This document shows positions 46,859-56,511 of a stretch of 64,000 nucleotides of DNA, piece after piece. The position numbers and the translations under genes are program-made. The notes below the pieces were generated by a model that made no database searches, had not been told where the DNA came from, and saw nothing but the letters and a program-made list of their open reading frames with translations. This DNA is from Anaerovibrio sp. JC8 (GTDB taxonomy: Bacteria > Bacillota > Negativicutes > Selenomonadales > Selenomonadaceae): assembly GCF_002100115.1 (NCBI RefSeq), contig NZ_ANBM01000009.1, positions 22,005-86,004 on the forward strand, in the 5' to 3' direction. Every line of letters starts with the position of its first letter. The first letter of the stretch is position 1.

Positions 46859-47245
46859 ATGGTTGGTGTAGTTATTGTATCCCACAGCCAGACACTGGCT
46901 GAGGGTGTTGTTGAATTGGCAAAGCTTATGGCTTCCGATGCAAAGATTGTGGCAGCAGGTGGTCTTGATGATGGCACTCCTGGTACCAGCTTCGAGAAAA
47001 TTTACAATGCTGTTGAGGAAGTATATTCTGATGACGGTGTGGCAGTGCTTATGGACATGGGCAGTGCCGTAATGACGACTGAAATGGTTATTGAAGCCAT
47101 GGAAGGCCGCAAGATTGTCATGCTGGACGGCCCTGTTGTTGAGGGCGGTGTAGTGGTAGCTCTGGAAGCATCCCTGGGCACTCCTTTGGAGGAGCTTCAG
47201 GAAAAGGTTGACGAGGCCAGAGATACTAAAAAATTGGATAATTGA
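46859..47245 (+). CDS. dhaM: Phosphoryl carrier DhaM (EIIA-like, single domain)
   Basis: DhaM receives phosphate from HPr of the PTS and rephosphorylates ADP bound to DhaL. The 128-residue protein is only the mannose-type EIIA-like domain, with the phosphorylated H9 in VSHSQTLAEG and the MDMGSAVMTTEM segment (about 64-75). The HPr- and EI-like domains fused in E. coli DhaM are absent, as in Lactococcus, so general PTS proteins must supply the phosphate. ATG follows AAGGAGA. Confidence 0.95.
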   Translation: MVGVVIVSHSQTLAEGVVELAKLMASDAKIVAAGGLDDGTPGTSFEKIYNAVEEVYSDDGVAVLMDMGSAVMTTEMVIEAMEGRKIVMLDGPVVEGGVVVALEASLGTPLEELQEKVDEARDTKKLDN

Positions 47246-47253
47246 TTGCAGAG

Positions 47254-47298
47254 CTGCGGAGATGATATAAGGTGTCATTTATCCGCAGTTTTTCTTTT
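47254..47298 (+). terminator. Terminator of dhaM
   Basis: The stem CTGCGGA / TCCGCAG has a long loop and is followed by TTTTTCTTTTTG. Confidence 0.7.
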
Positions 47299-47440
47299 TG
47301 TATGGATTTATTGGTCAAATGGTCATATAAGTAAAAATAAATTTTACTTCTTAAACAAAAATAAACAAAATAAGTGGCTAAAAAAATTAGCAAATAGATG
47401 ATTTGAAATTGTTAAAATATTCCTTTTTGTTTACAAAATA

Positions 47441-47449
47441 TGCTATAAT
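47441..47449 (+). promoter_or_regulatory. Extended -10 element before the DMT permease gene
   Basis: TGCTATAAT is an extended -10 box without a spaced -35 box; a ribosome site (GGGAGGGG) and TTG start follow 9 to 24 bases later, so the leader is very short. The region 47299-47440 is AT-rich and shows nothing else. Confidence 0.55.
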
Positions 47450-47472
47450 GAAGTAGTCGGGAGGGGTATAAA

Positions 47473-48363
47473 TTGAAGCTTAGAGGAAGTTTATGTCTGT
47501 TGCTGGCAGCCTTTATTTGGGGCATCACTTTTGTGGCCCAGCTGGTAGGAATGGACAATATCGGCCCCTTCACCTATGGTTTTGCCCGTTATGTGGTGGG
47601 CGTTGCGGCCATATTGGTTATTTGGTATGGCTTCAGAGGCAAACGCCGTGATGCAAAGGAAAATGGTGAGTATTATTCCGGATGGAAGGCCGGCATGGGC
47701 GCCGGTTTACTGATGTTTATAGCATCAGCCTTTCAGCAATGCGCCTTGCAGTATACCACAGCCGGCAAAACAGCATTTATAACATGTTTATATATCATTT
47801 TTGTCCCCATTATTTCAGTTATGGTAGGAAAACTGCTGAAGCTGGAGAATTGGATTGGTGCCATTGCCGCACTCATTGGTCTTTATTGCCTGTCCATTAA
47901 AGGGGATTTTGATTTAAATTACGGAGATGTCCTTGCCTTTATCTGTTCAGTGTTTTGGTCATTTCATATTATGTATATTGACCGTTTTGCAGATAAAAAG
48001 GATAACATAGATATATCAGCATCCCAGCTGGTGGTGTGTGCTGTACTTAACGGTATAGTGGCCTTTGCCCTAGAGAATGTGGTGTGGCAGGATATTGTGG
48101 CCGCCTGGTTCCCAATAGTTTTTGCCGGCGCTATGTCCTCCGGCATAGCCTTTACCCTGCAGATAGTGGGACAAAAATACGCTGAACCTTCCCATGCAGC
48201 TATTATAATGAGTTTGGAGTCTGTATTTGGTGCTGTGGGGGGCTGGGTTGTTCTTAATGAGCAGATGTCCTCTATGGAAGTATTTGGCTGCATGATGATG
48301 CTTATGGGAATGCTCATTACCCAGGGCAGCGTTATTCTTAGAAATCATTCTTTTAAAATATAG
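47473..48363 (+). CDS. EamA-type DMT superfamily permease
   Basis: A 296-residue membrane protein with ten hydrophobic segments in two EamA repeats (about 1-140 and 150-290), the layout of drug/metabolite transporters that export amino acids, nucleosides or similar small molecules. The opening LRGSLCLLLAAFIWGITFVAQ and the late SLESVFGAVGGWVVLNEQ motif (about 254-271) are typical. The start is TTG after GGGAGGGG. The substrate cannot be told from sequence, and neighbours give no hint. Confidence 0.9.
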   Translation: MKLRGSLCLLLAAFIWGITFVAQLVGMDNIGPFTYGFARYVVGVAAILVIWYGFRGKRRDAKENGEYYSGWKAGMGAGLLMFIASAFQQCALQYTTAGKTAFITCLYIIFVPIISVMVGKLLKLENWIGAIAALIGLYCLSIKGDFDLNYGDVLAFICSVFWSFHIMYIDRFADKKDNIDISASQLVVCAVLNGIVAFALENVVWQDIVAAWFPIVFAGAMSSGIAFTLQIVGQKYAEPSHAAIIMSLESVFGAVGGWVVLNEQMSSMEVFGCMMMLMGMLITQGSVILRNHSFKI

Positions 48364-48415
48364 AGTAGTATAGAAGAAAAATGGGTTCTTTTACACTATG
48401 GGGAGGATTGTATGT

Positions 48416-49603
48416 ATGACTGAGTCTAATTCTTCAATAAGAGGAGCAGTTGTTACAATAAAAATTGTCGGTGTCGGTGGTGGCGGAAACAATGTATTGG
48501 CTCGTCTTGCCGAGGATGGTATGGACAAGAACCAGCTTGTGGCTGTTAATACCGATGTGCGCCAGCTCAGAATCCTTGATGCAGCAGGTATTCCCGCAGT
48601 GCTTATAGGTGCCAATCTGACCAGAGGACGTGGTACAGGCGGCGATCCTGAAAAGGGACAGCAGGCAGCTATTTCTGATGCTGATCAGATCGCTGAAGCA
48701 ATTCAGGGTGCAGATCTGGTTTTCATTACCGCAGGCATGGGCAAGGGCGTAGGTACCGGTGCAGCACCGGTGGTTGCCAAGATTGCCCACGATATGGGGA
48801 TCCTCACTGTAGGTATGGTTACATTGCCGTTTTCCCATGAGGGCAGCCGCAAGATGGAGGTTGCCCGGGATGGCGTGAAGCTTTTACGGGAGCACATGGA
48901 TGCCCTGGTAGAGGTTAAAAATGACAATATTCAGCGTTTGCCTGAATTCAGACAGAAGTCTGTGGGTGAGTCATTCAGCATGGTGGATGATGTACTCCGT
49001 CAATCCATCAGCAGTATTGTGGAGATGATTCAGACCACAGGTGTTATTAATGTTGATTTTGCTGATGTCACCACTATTTTTAAGAGTGGTGAGAATTGTG
49101 ATGCCGTAATGGGTATGGGGGAAGGCTCCAACGCCCTGGATGCGGTTCAGACTGCCATCAGCAGCCCGCTTATCGAAACATCCATCAAGGGGGCCCGGGG
49201 ACTTATTGTAAATCTTACAGGCAGCAAGAGCCTGCCGCTTCATGATGTAAGGGAAGCAAATGAATTCCTGTATGATAATACCCATCCTGATGTGGAGAAT
49301 ATCATCGGCCTGGTTGTTGATGACACAATGGGAGACAGGGTAAGAGCCACTGTTATTGCCACTAATTTTGACCCGGCAGTGCTTGCTGACAAGAACAGCA
49401 TGGTGAAGCCTATCCAGTTTGGCAAGGTGGAAAAGCCTAATCCGGTTCAGCCGCTTTATGTGGACAAGAAGCCTGAGCCTCAGCCTGATGCCGAGGGGAA
49501 TACAGCAGGCAGTGATGGTCCGGAGCTTATTGGCTTTATGAAGCGTCCTGCGCACATGGGCGGTCCAAGTATAAATACAATAAAAACAGAAAAGAAAGAT
49601 TAA
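48416..49603 (+). CDS. Divergent FtsZ-like GTPase
   Basis: A 395-residue FtsZ/tubulin-fold protein outside any division-gene cluster. The N-terminal VGVGGGGNN loop is intact (about 20-28). The tubulin glycine-rich T4 loop reads GKGVGTG (109-115) where FtsZ has GGGTGTG. The T7 synergy loop NVDFADV (212-218) keeps the asparagine and two aspartates needed for GTP hydrolysis across subunits. The C-terminus has a linker and a short ELIGFMKR segment resembling the conserved FtsZ tail, then about 18 further residues. ATG 48416 is 8 nt after GGGAGGA. It may be a second FtsZ or, if no other exists in the genome, the only one. tcdA follows. Confidence 0.9.
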   Translation: MTESNSSIRGAVVTIKIVGVGGGGNNVLARLAEDGMDKNQLVAVNTDVRQLRILDAAGIPAVLIGANLTRGRGTGGDPEKGQQAAISDADQIAEAIQGADLVFITAGMGKGVGTGAAPVVAKIAHDMGILTVGMVTLPFSHEGSRKMEVARDGVKLLREHMDALVEVKNDNIQRLPEFRQKSVGESFSMVDDVLRQSISSIVEMIQTTGVINVDFADVTTIFKSGENCDAVMGMGEGSNALDAVQTAISSPLIETSIKGARGLIVNLTGSKSLPLHDVREANEFLYDNTHPDVENIIGLVVDDTMGDRVRATVIATNFDPAVLADKNSMVKPIQFGKVEKPNPVQPLYVDKKPEPQPDAEGNTAGSDGPELIGFMKRPAHMGGPSINTIKTEKKD

Positions 49604-49612
49604 TATATATTT

Positions 49613-50353
49613 ATGGAAACTCGTTTTGGAAGAACAGAGCTGCTTCTGGGTGAAGCGGCTCTGGAGAAGATGTCCGGTAGCCGTGTAGTTATTTTTGGTG
49701 TTGGTGGTGTTGGTTCATATACCGTTGAAGCCTTGGCCAGATGCGGTATCGGGCATTTTTTGCTTATAGATAATGATGTAGTCAGCGTAAGCAATATCAA
49801 CAGGCAGCTACATGCCCTTACCAGTACGGTGGGACAGTACAAGACCAGGCTTATGGCTGAACGCATAAAGGAGATTAATCCAAAGGCGGTGGTAGATACT
49901 ATTGAGGAGTTTTATCTGCCTGATAACAGGGATAAATTCCTCAAGGGGAAGATTGATTACATTGTGGATGCCATAGACACAGTGACTGCCAAGATCGATT
50001 TGGCAGTGCAGGCTGATCAAAGAGGGATTCCGATTATTAGCAGCATGGGAGCTGGAAATAAGCTGAATCCGGCGGAGTTTGAGGTTTCAGACATATATAA
50101 GACCAGCGTGTGTCCATTGGCGAGAGTGATGCGTCAGAAGCTGAAAAAGCTGGGAGTCAGAAGGCTTAAGGTGGTGTATTCCAAGGAAGAGCCAATTAAG
50201 CCGAAGGAAAGGCCTGGGGAGACAGGTGATTCCTCTATGAATGCATCAAAGAAGGCTGTACCAGGCAGCGTGTCGTTTGTTCCTTCAGTTGCCGGCCTTA
50301 TCGTAGCCAGTGAGGTAGTGAAGGATCTGTGTAGTGGGCTGATTGAACGGTAG
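49613..50353 (+). CDS. tcdA: tRNA threonylcarbamoyladenosine dehydratase (ThiF/MoeB fold)
   Basis: TcdA uses ATP to cyclise N6-threonylcarbamoyladenosine at position 37 of tRNAs. The 246-residue E1-like protein opens with RFGRTELLLGEAAL, has the nucleotide loop GVGGVGSYTVEAL (about 28-40), DNDVVSVSNINRQ (about 52-64) and the late PGSVSFVPSVAGL motif (about 220-232). It starts 9 bases after the FtsZ-like gene and has no ribosome site of its own, so it is probably translated by coupling. The usual catalytic cysteine region is represented by TSVCPLARVMR (about 162-172). Confidence 0.92.
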   Translation: METRFGRTELLLGEAALEKMSGSRVVIFGVGGVGSYTVEALARCGIGHFLLIDNDVVSVSNINRQLHALTSTVGQYKTRLMAERIKEINPKAVVDTIEEFYLPDNRDKFLKGKIDYIVDAIDTVTAKIDLAVQADQRGIPIISSMGAGNKLNPAEFEVSDIYKTSVCPLARVMRQKLKKLGVRRLKVVYSKEEPIKPKERPGETGDSSMNASKKAVPGSVSFVPSVAGLIVASEVVKDLCSGLIER

Positions 50354-50418
50354 AATTGGCCCGGGTTTTGGTTATTTCTGTGTATACATTATAATTTAAC
50401 AGTTTTGTTATATCTACT

Positions 50419-50447
50419 ATGACAATATAATAATATTATGATATAAT
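50419..50447 (+). promoter_or_regulatory. Promoter of the TAXI transporter operon
   Basis: ATGACA (50419-50424) and TATAAT (50442-50447) are 17 bp apart. A second TATAAT at 50426-50431 with TTGTTA at 50405 is spaced only 15 bp. Confidence 0.6.
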
Positions 50448-50514
50448 ATTATTTGTTGTATACCAAAACTTTTTAAGGGGTTTTGAGGTGTAAATGTATA
50501 AGGAGGAATAAGAA

Positions 50515-51465
50515 ATGAAACTGTTTGGCAAACTTTCTCTGTTAAGCATCATGCTGGTGACCATTATTGCACTGGTTGCAGGTTGCGGCGGTGATGGCGG
50601 TAAGAAATTCCTGAACATTGCTACTGGTGGTACTGCTGGTACCTATTATCCAATCGGTGGCGCAATGTCTGAAATCCTGAACAACGAGATTAAGGGCATG
50701 AACGCAAGCGCTCAGAGTACCGGTGCAACTGTAGCAAACATCAACATGCTGAAAGAGGGTCAGGTGGATCTGGCTATCGTTCAGAATGATATTACTTACT
50801 ATGCCGCTAACGGCACAGAGATGTTCGAGGGCAAGAAGGTAGAGAACATTAAGGGTATTGCAACTCTGTATCCTGAGACCTGCCAGATTGTAACTCTCGA
50901 TGGTAAGGGTATTAAGTCTATTGCCGATCTGAAGGGCAAGCGCGTAGCTGTAGGTGCTATGGGTAGTGGTGCTGAGGCAAATGCACGTCAGATTTTGGCA
51001 GCTTATGGTATTACCTATGATGATATTGATGAGCAGTTCCTTTCCTTCAGTGAGGCTGCAAGTGCATTAAAGGACGGCAACGTTGACGCTGCATTCCTTA
51101 CTGCTGGTTATCCTACCGCTGCTGTACAGGATATCGCTTCCCAGAACAAGGTACGTCTGCTTCCTGTAGAGGCTGCAAAGGCTGACGCTTTGATTGCCAA
51201 GTATCCATTCTATACCAAGGTTACTATCCCAGCTGGTACTTATGGCATGACTGAGCCTGTAGAGGCTATCTCCGTTATGGCTATGCTTGTATGCTCCAAT
51301 AAGGTTGATGACTCTCTTGGTTATGAGATCACCAAGGCTCTCTTCACTCACCTTGACCGCATCCAGGCAGCACATGCTGCAGCAAAGGCTATTACCAAGG
51401 AAGGCGCTGTTAAGGGTATGCCTATTCCTATGAATGCCGGTGCTGAGAAGTTCTTTAAAGAGTAA
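50515..51465 (+). CDS. TAXI-family TRAP transporter substrate-binding lipoprotein
   Basis: A 316-residue extracytoplasmic binding protein of the TAXI branch of TRAP transporters. The N-terminus is a lipoprotein signal with lipobox LVAGC near residue 20-24, as expected in a cell that tethers it to the membrane. The mature part opens with the typical FLNIATGGTAGTYYPIGGAM segment (about 33-52) and has the AQSTGATVANINML stretch used for ligand contact. TAXI substrates include glutamate and dicarboxylates in a few studied cases; the ligand here is unknown. It is followed by a terminator, then DUF1850 and the fused permease, a standard set. Confidence 0.94.
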   Translation: MKLFGKLSLLSIMLVTIIALVAGCGGDGGKKFLNIATGGTAGTYYPIGGAMSEILNNEIKGMNASAQSTGATVANINMLKEGQVDLAIVQNDITYYAANGTEMFEGKKVENIKGIATLYPETCQIVTLDGKGIKSIADLKGKRVAVGAMGSGAEANARQILAAYGITYDDIDEQFLSFSEAASALKDGNVDAAFLTAGYPTAAVQDIASQNKVRLLPVEAAKADALIAKYPFYTKVTIPAGTYGMTEPVEAISVMAMLVCSNKVDDSLGYEITKALFTHLDRIQAAHAAAKAITKEGAVKGMPIPMNAGAEKFFKE

Positions 51466-51482
51466 GAGAATATAAAAGCTAT

Positions 51483-51522
51483 GGGAGCTGTTGCAAAAGT
51501 CATTCTTCAGCTCCCTTTTTTT
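51483..51522 (+). terminator. Intra-operon terminator after the binding-protein gene
   Basis: A perfect 8-bp stem (GGGAGCTG / CAGCTCCC) is followed by seven T residues. It would make the binding protein more abundant than the permease downstream. Confidence 0.8.
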
Positions 51523-51526
51523 AGAA

Positions 51527-52009
51527 ATGACGAAAAAAATTATTGCTTCGTGTATACTGGTGCTTGGCCTGCTGTGGGCCGGCTGGTGGTCTACCAGGCC
51601 AATGCTCAGTATATATGGTAATGAAAACAAACAAGTTGTGGCTATGTCAGTCACGCCAGAAACCAAACTGGAAATAAGCTTTATACATTCGGTACAGAAG
51701 ACCTTAGTGGAGGAATTTCTCACCCCTGATGAGAAATTAAAGGGCTTTGTACTTAATTCCACCAAATATCATTCTTTTGGTGTGGGATTACCTTTTATGG
51801 AATCGGATGGTGTGTTCCGACAGGAGGGAAACGCCTTTATAATGGATGATATGAACCGTCACTTCAATGAATTGAACCTGCGTACTGGAGTGGGTACTAA
51901 GCTGACGGTTACGGTTGATGATCAGAAATTTGAGCTTTATGAAATGTTTGAGCCTGGTCAAAAAATAGATATTACTATTGTACCCAGATATAAAACCTTT
52001 TTAAGGTAA
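51527..52009 (+). CDS. DUF1850 domain protein of the TAXI TRAP operon
   Basis: A 160-residue protein with an N-terminal hydrophobic helix (about 4-22, a signal or anchor) and a DUF1850 region with FIHSVQKTLVEEF (about 52-64) and the YHSFGVGLPF motif. DUF1850 proteins are found almost only between TAXI binding-protein and permease genes and are presumed accessory to the transporter. ATG 51527 directly follows the upstream terminator and has no clear ribosome site; a TTG at 51491 in the same frame lies within the hairpin. The permease gene begins 26 bases later. Confidence 0.85.
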   Translation: MTKKIIASCILVLGLLWAGWWSTRPMLSIYGNENKQVVAMSVTPETKLEISFIHSVQKTLVEEFLTPDEKLKGFVLNSTKYHSFGVGLPFMESDGVFRQEGNAFIMDDMNRHFNELNLRTGVGTKLTVTVDDQKFELYEMFEPGQKIDITIVPRYKTFLR

Positions 52010-52035
52010 CGGTAAGAAGGAGGGACTATACAGCT

Positions 52036-53973
52036 ATGGCAGAAGAAAAAGACGAAAAAGAGCTGGCCGCCGAAGTGCTGAAAAAGTACGATAAAGAGTC
52101 AGACACTATGCTGTATACGGGGGTTATGGCCAAAATTGTATCGGCCATTGCAATTACGTTTTCAGTATTCCAGCTATATACCGCTATCTTTGGCGTATTG
52201 GATGCTCAGCTCCAAAGAGCTGTCCATTTGGGCTTCGCCTTGGCGTTGTCATATTTGCTTTATCCTACCCTGAGATCCTGGTCCAGGACCAAGGTGCATC
52301 CCATTGATGTGGTGCTGGCCATACTAGGTGCCGCGGCACCGGCCTATATCTGTATCATGTACCGTGAGCTGGCCATGCGTGCCGGTATGGTAACCCCTAC
52401 AGATATGATAATCGGTGTTATCGGCCTGTTGCTGGTAGTTGAAGCAACCCGACGTGTAGTTGGTATTCCAATGGTTGTGGTTGTGCTTGTATTTTTGACC
52501 TATGCTTTTGCAGGGCCTTATATGCCGGGTGTTCTTGCTCACAGAGGATTGTCCGTTGAACAGCTGGTAGGTCATTTGTATTTTACTACTGAGGGTATTT
52601 TCGGTATTCCGTTGGGAGTATCATCCACCTTCATTTTCCTGTTTATTTTGTTTGGTGCCTACCTGGAATCCACAGGCCTTGGCAAGTTCTTTATTGATAT
52701 TGCCAACGCTATTGCTGGTTGGGCCAGTGGTGGTCCGGCCAAGGTAGCAGTACTGTCCAGTGCTCTTATGGGTACTGTATCAGGAAGCTCTGTTGCCAAT
52801 GTAGCCGGTACTGGTAGCTTCACCATTCCAATGATGAAGAAATTGGGTTATCGTAAGGAATTTGCCGGTGCCGTTGAGGCAGCTTCCTCCACCGGTGGTC
52901 AGCTGATGCCACCGGTAATGGGTGCGGCAGCCTTCCTTATGGCAGAGTTTGTTGGTGTTCCGTATATCGATATTGTAGCGGCAGCCGTAATTCCGGCTAT
53001 TCTCTACTTTACCGGCTTGTGGCTGGGGGTTCATCTGGAGGCTAAGCGTAACGATCTGAAGGGTGTTCCTCGTGATCAGCTGCCAAAGGCCTGGGTAATC
53101 TTCAAGGAGCGGGGCCACTTGGCCATTCCATTGGTAGTTATCGTTTATCTGCTGGTAACCGGTTATACTCCAATGCGTGCAGCCCTGGTAGCCATCGTGC
53201 TTTCCATTGTTGCTTCTGCTCTTAGAAAATCTACCCGCATGAAGCCAATCGAAATCATCAAGGGCCTGGAGGCAGGTGCCCGTAATGTTCTGGGCGTAGT
53301 TATCGCATGTGCTTCCGCCGGTATTATTATCGGTGTTGTAACCAAGACCGGTATCGGCCTTAAGCTGGCTTCCGGTCTGCTGGCATTGTCCGGAGGCAAT
53401 TTGCTTCTGACCATGTTCTTCACCATGATAACTTCCATTATTTTGGGCATGGGTGTTCCTACCACAGCCAACTACGTTATTACATCCACCATTGCAGCTC
53501 CGGCTCTGGTACAGATGGGCGTGCCTGTACTGGCGGCTCACATGTTTGTGTTCTACTTCGGTATAATTGCCGACGTAACACCACCGGTAGCCCTGGCGGC
53601 ATACGCGGCTTCGGGTATCAGTGGCGGTAAACCGCTGATGACAGGTGTAAACGCGTCGAAGCTGGCCATAGGAGCCTTTATCATACCGTACATATTCGTA
53701 ATGTCGCCGATGATACTGATGATAAACGCCACGGCCTTTGGTCTGGTGTTCTCCACAGTTACGGCAATACTGGGAATGGTAGGTGTAAGCTCTGCCATGA
53801 TTGGCTATCTGGCCGATCACAGCAAGCCTATTGAGCGGGTTATCCTCTTTGTAGGTGGTATTATGATGATTATTCCTGGTATCGAAACCGATATTCCTGG
53901 TATGATTATCCTGATGGCAATCCTGCTGCTGCAGAGAAAACGCCACAAGAGCCGGGAAGCCGCTGAGGCATAA
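52036..53973 (+). CDS. TRAP transporter fused permease (TAXI type)
   Basis: A 645-residue membrane protein in which the small DctQ-like (four helices, about 1-140) and the large DctM-like (about 12 helices, about 150-630) subunits are one chain, as in the 4TM/12TM TAXI class. The conserved segments FLFILFGAYLESTGLGKFFI (about 200-219), GSSVANVAGTGSFTIPMM (about 253-270) and the GMGVPTTANYV motif (about 474-484) are present. Uptake would be driven by an ion gradient. ATG follows AAGGAGG. A long terminator closes the operon. Confidence 0.94.
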   Translation: MAEEKDEKELAAEVLKKYDKESDTMLYTGVMAKIVSAIAITFSVFQLYTAIFGVLDAQLQRAVHLGFALALSYLLYPTLRSWSRTKVHPIDVVLAILGAAAPAYICIMYRELAMRAGMVTPTDMIIGVIGLLLVVEATRRVVGIPMVVVVLVFLTYAFAGPYMPGVLAHRGLSVEQLVGHLYFTTEGIFGIPLGVSSTFIFLFILFGAYLESTGLGKFFIDIANAIAGWASGGPAKVAVLSSALMGTVSGSSVANVAGTGSFTIPMMKKLGYRKEFAGAVEAASSTGGQLMPPVMGAAAFLMAEFVGVPYIDIVAAAVIPAILYFTGLWLGVHLEAKRNDLKGVPRDQLPKAWVIFKERGHLAIPLVVIVYLLVTGYTPMRAALVAIVLSIVASALRKSTRMKPIEIIKGLEAGARNVLGVVIACASAGIIIGVVTKTGIGLKLASGLLALSGGNLLLTMFFTMITSIILGMGVPTTANYVITSTIAAPALVQMGVPVLAAHMFVFYFGIIADVTPPVALAAYAASGISGGKPLMTGVNASKLAIGAFIIPYIFVMSPMILMINATAFGLVFSTVTAILGMVGVSSAMIGYLADHSKPIERVILFVGGIMMIIPGIETDIPGMIILMAILLLQRKRHKSREAAEA

Positions 53974-53987
53974 ATGTAGTTATTTCA

Positions 53988-54034
53988 AGAAGCATTCTGG
54001 TTACTTTTTATGGGTAATCGGGATGCTTCTTTTT
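53988..54034 (+). terminator. Terminator of the TAXI operon
   Basis: A 17-bp imperfect stem (AGAAGCATTCTGGTTAC / GGTAATCGGGATGCTTCT) is followed by TTTTGTT. Confidence 0.8.
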
Positions 54035-54110
54035 GTTAAAATGATTGAATTAAAGGGTAAATTTGTATATCATTGTAGATAAGAAGCTAGTATCAACGAT
54101 TGGGGGATGA

Positions 54111-55838
54111 GTGATACCGATGAATAAGCGTACTAATATCCCGCAAGGCTCTGTTCTCAGGCGAATATCCTTATTTTTCAAAATGATTCAGCGAACAACG
54201 GATGACTATTATTTTGCCACTGACCTGGAGGAGAACCTGGTCATGGTGTCGGCAAGTATGGTTAATGATTTCGAGCTGCCCGGTGAATGCTTCTATGATA
54301 TGGATAAGTATTGGGCACCCCTGATTCATCCGGATGATTTGGACGGATTTTATGAGTCAAAGAAGATGCCTGAATCAAGGAAAACCAATATTGGTCATGA
54401 TTATGAATATCGGATAAGAAACAGAAAGGGCGATTATGTATGGGTGCGCTGCCGTGGGCAGTATGCCTTTGACACCCGTACTGATAAGCCTTTCTTATTT
54501 TTGGGCTGTATAAGGAAATTGGCCCAGCGTAATCATGCTGATGAGCTTACGGGACTTTTGAACAAGTATCAGTTTGAACATGCTGTCAAGGTAGCCTTGA
54601 ACCGATATCGCGTGGATGGAATCGGCGGGGCATTGATGGTATTCGGAATCGACAATTTTAAGATTGTCAATGAAACCTATAACCGGCACTATGGTGATGA
54701 GGTGCTGAAGCTGGCGTCACGGATGATTTCTGATGTTTTGCCGGCAGGAGTCATGCTGTATAAAATGGACGGTGACGAATTCGCACTGGTTATACAGGAT
54801 GTGGATACGGAAAAGGTGGAGGATATTTACGGAAGTATCCAGAAGAGCTTTGCCCGTCCTCATAATATTGACGGCAAGCAGTTCTTCTGCACCATTTCCT
54901 GTGGTACAGTCCTGTTTCCCCAGGCTGGCAAGGATTATCTGGTGCTCCATAAGCATGCCGAGGCGGCTTTGGATTTGGCCAAGAAGGATGGCAAGAACAA
55001 GAACTGTATTTTCTCCAAGGAGAATTACAATCGCTGGATAAGGTCCCTGAGCATGCGGGATGATTTGCGTGTCAGCATTGAGCGGGGCTGTGAGGGTTTC
55101 TCCCTGTTCTATCAGCCTCAGGTCAGCGCCCAGGAAAATAAGATTATTGGGGCGGAGGCGTTGCTCCGCTGGCGCAATCCTAAGGGACGCATGGTGTCTC
55201 CAATGGAGTTTATCCGCATCCTGGAGGAAACCAAGATGATTATTCCTGTGGGGCACTGGATTTTTGAAACTGCCGTCAAGCAGTGCAAGGAATGGCAGAA
55301 GATTAATCCAGGCATGAGCATCAGTATAAATCTGTCCTACGAGCAGATTAAGGATGCTTCCTTCAAGGATTTTGTGATGGATTGCTTGAAGCGTTATGAG
55401 ATAGCACCTGAACAGATTGTGCTGGAGCTTACGGAATCCACCATCGTATCTGACTGGAGCAATATTAATCGCCAGTTCGACGATTTCAGAAAGCTGGGCA
55501 TCAGGATTGCCATGGATGATTTTGGCACTGGCTATTCCTCCCTGGCGTATCTTAAGAATCTGTCCTGCGATATCGTAAAGATTGACCGGGCCTTTGTTAC
55601 CCACATAACGGAGAAGGATAATGCCTTTGACCGCCGTCTGGTGGGAGTTACTGTGGATTTGTGCCACAGTGTCAATATCAAGTGTTGTATAGAGGGTGTG
55701 GAAACCGAGGAGGAATATGCTCTCCTTAGGGATATTTGCCATGCTGACTCCATTCAGGGCTATCTCTTTGGTCGTCCTGAGTCACCGGAAAACTTTGAAG
55801 CAAAGTATTTCAATGGTGAGTCTGTCAGTGAGGGATAA
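54111..55838 (+). CDS. PAS-GGDEF-EAL protein, probable c-di-GMP phosphodiesterase
   Basis: A 575-residue cytoplasmic protein with a PAS-like sensor domain (about 30-140), a GGDEF domain (about 145-305) and an EAL domain (about 310-565). The GGDEF signature is DGDEF (220-224), so its first glycine is replaced by aspartate. The EAL site is intact: EALLRW from 349, [15 protein letters not shown] and EGVET are all present, so c-di-GMP hydrolysis is the likelier activity and the GGDEF part may sense GTP. The start is GTG 54111 or ATG 54120; GGGGG lies 4 nt before the first and 13 before the second. It is a single gene with its own upstream gap. Confidence 0.92.
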   Translation: MIPMNKRTNIPQGSVLRRISLFFKMIQRTTDDYYFATDLEENLVMVSASMVNDFELPGECFYDMDKYWAPLIHPDDLDGFYESKKMPESRKTNIGHDYEYRIRNRKGDYVWVRCRGQYAFDTRTDKPFLFLGCIRKLAQRNHADELTGLLNKYQFEHAVKVALNRYRVDGIGGALMVFGIDNFKIVNETYNRHYGDEVLKLASRMISDVLPAGVMLYKMDGDEFALVIQDVDTEKVEDIYGSIQKSFARPHNIDGKQFFCTISCGTVLFPQAGKDYLVLHKHAEAALDLAKKDGKNKNCIFSKENYNRWIRSLSMRDDLRVSIERGCEGFSLFYQPQVSAQENKIIGAEALLRWRNPKGRMVSPMEFIRILEETKMIIPVGHWIFETAVKQCKEWQKINPGMSISINLSYEQIKDASFKDFVMDCLKRYEIAPEQIVLELTESTIVSDWSNINRQFDDFRKLGIRIAMDDFGTGYSSLAYLKNLSCDIVKIDRAFVTHITEKDNAFDRRLVGVTVDLCHSVNIKCCIEGVETEEEYALLRDICHADSIQGYLFGRPESPENFEAKYFNGESVSEG

Positions 55839-55873
55839 CATACCTGCGTAAAGTTTTTGTTTTAGGAGTTTTT

Positions 55874-56371
55874 ATGCCAAGAGATAAAGAGAATATGCCG
55901 GAGATTACCCTGCTGGGCAATCAGAATACTAAATATGGTTTTGAATATGACCCGGGGGTGCTGGAAACCTTTGACAACAAGCATCCGGACAATGATTACT
56001 GGGTAAAGTTCAACTGTCCGGAGTTTACCAGCCTGTGTCCTATTACGGGGCAGCCGGATTTTGCTACAATTTACATTTCCTATGTACCGGATATCAAGAT
56101 GGTGGAAAGCAAATCCCTTAAGCTGTACTTGTTCAGCTTCCGCAACCATGGTGATTTTCATGAGGATGTGGTCAACATTATAAAAAAGGATCTGATAAAG
56201 CTCATGAATCCCAAGTACATAGAGGTGTGGGGAAAGTTCCTGCCAAGAGGCGGCATTTCCATCGACCCTTATACCAATTATGGACGTCCGGGAACCAAGT
56301 TTGAGGAGCTGGCCTGGCATAGATTCCAGCAGCATGATTTAGCCTTTATGGACAAGGTGGATAATCGCTGA
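55874..56371 (+). CDS. queF: NADPH-dependent 7-cyano-7-deazaguanine reductase
   Basis: QueF reduces preQ0 to preQ1 in queuosine synthesis. This 165-residue short (type I) form has the thioimide-forming C55 in [15 protein letters not shown] and the [14 protein letters not shown] motif (about 75-88) that identifies the family; [14 protein letters not shown] follows. ATG follows TAGGAG. No other queuosine genes are adjacent and no preQ1 riboswitch was seen upstream. Confidence 0.96.
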   Translation: MPRDKENMPEITLLGNQNTKYGFEYDPGVLETFDNKHPDNDYWVKFNCPEFTSLCPITGQPDFATIYISYVPDIKMVESKSLKLYLFSFRNHGDFHEDVVNIIKKDLIKLMNPKYIEVWGKFLPRGGISIDPYTNYGRPGTKFEELAWHRFQQHDLAFMDKVDNR

Positions 56372-56392
56372 TTTAGATGAATAAGTTTTTTG

Positions 56393-56425
56393 ACTCCTGC
56401 AATTATTTTGCAGGAGTTTTATTTT
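56393..56425 (+). terminator. Terminator of queF
   Basis: The stem ACTCCTGCAA / TTGCAGGAGT is perfect over 10 bp and followed by a T-rich tail. Confidence 0.75.
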
Positions 56426-56511
56426 GCGGAAAAATATAAATGCATTCATTGAAATTTATTGAATAAATTAATAAAAGTGATTATAATTTAAAGAAGAAAG
56501 CAGGTGAAGTG

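Noticed and set aside
55839..55873. preQ1 riboswitch before queF
   Set aside because: The gap is only 35 bases and lacks the preQ1-I stem and the A-rich tail.
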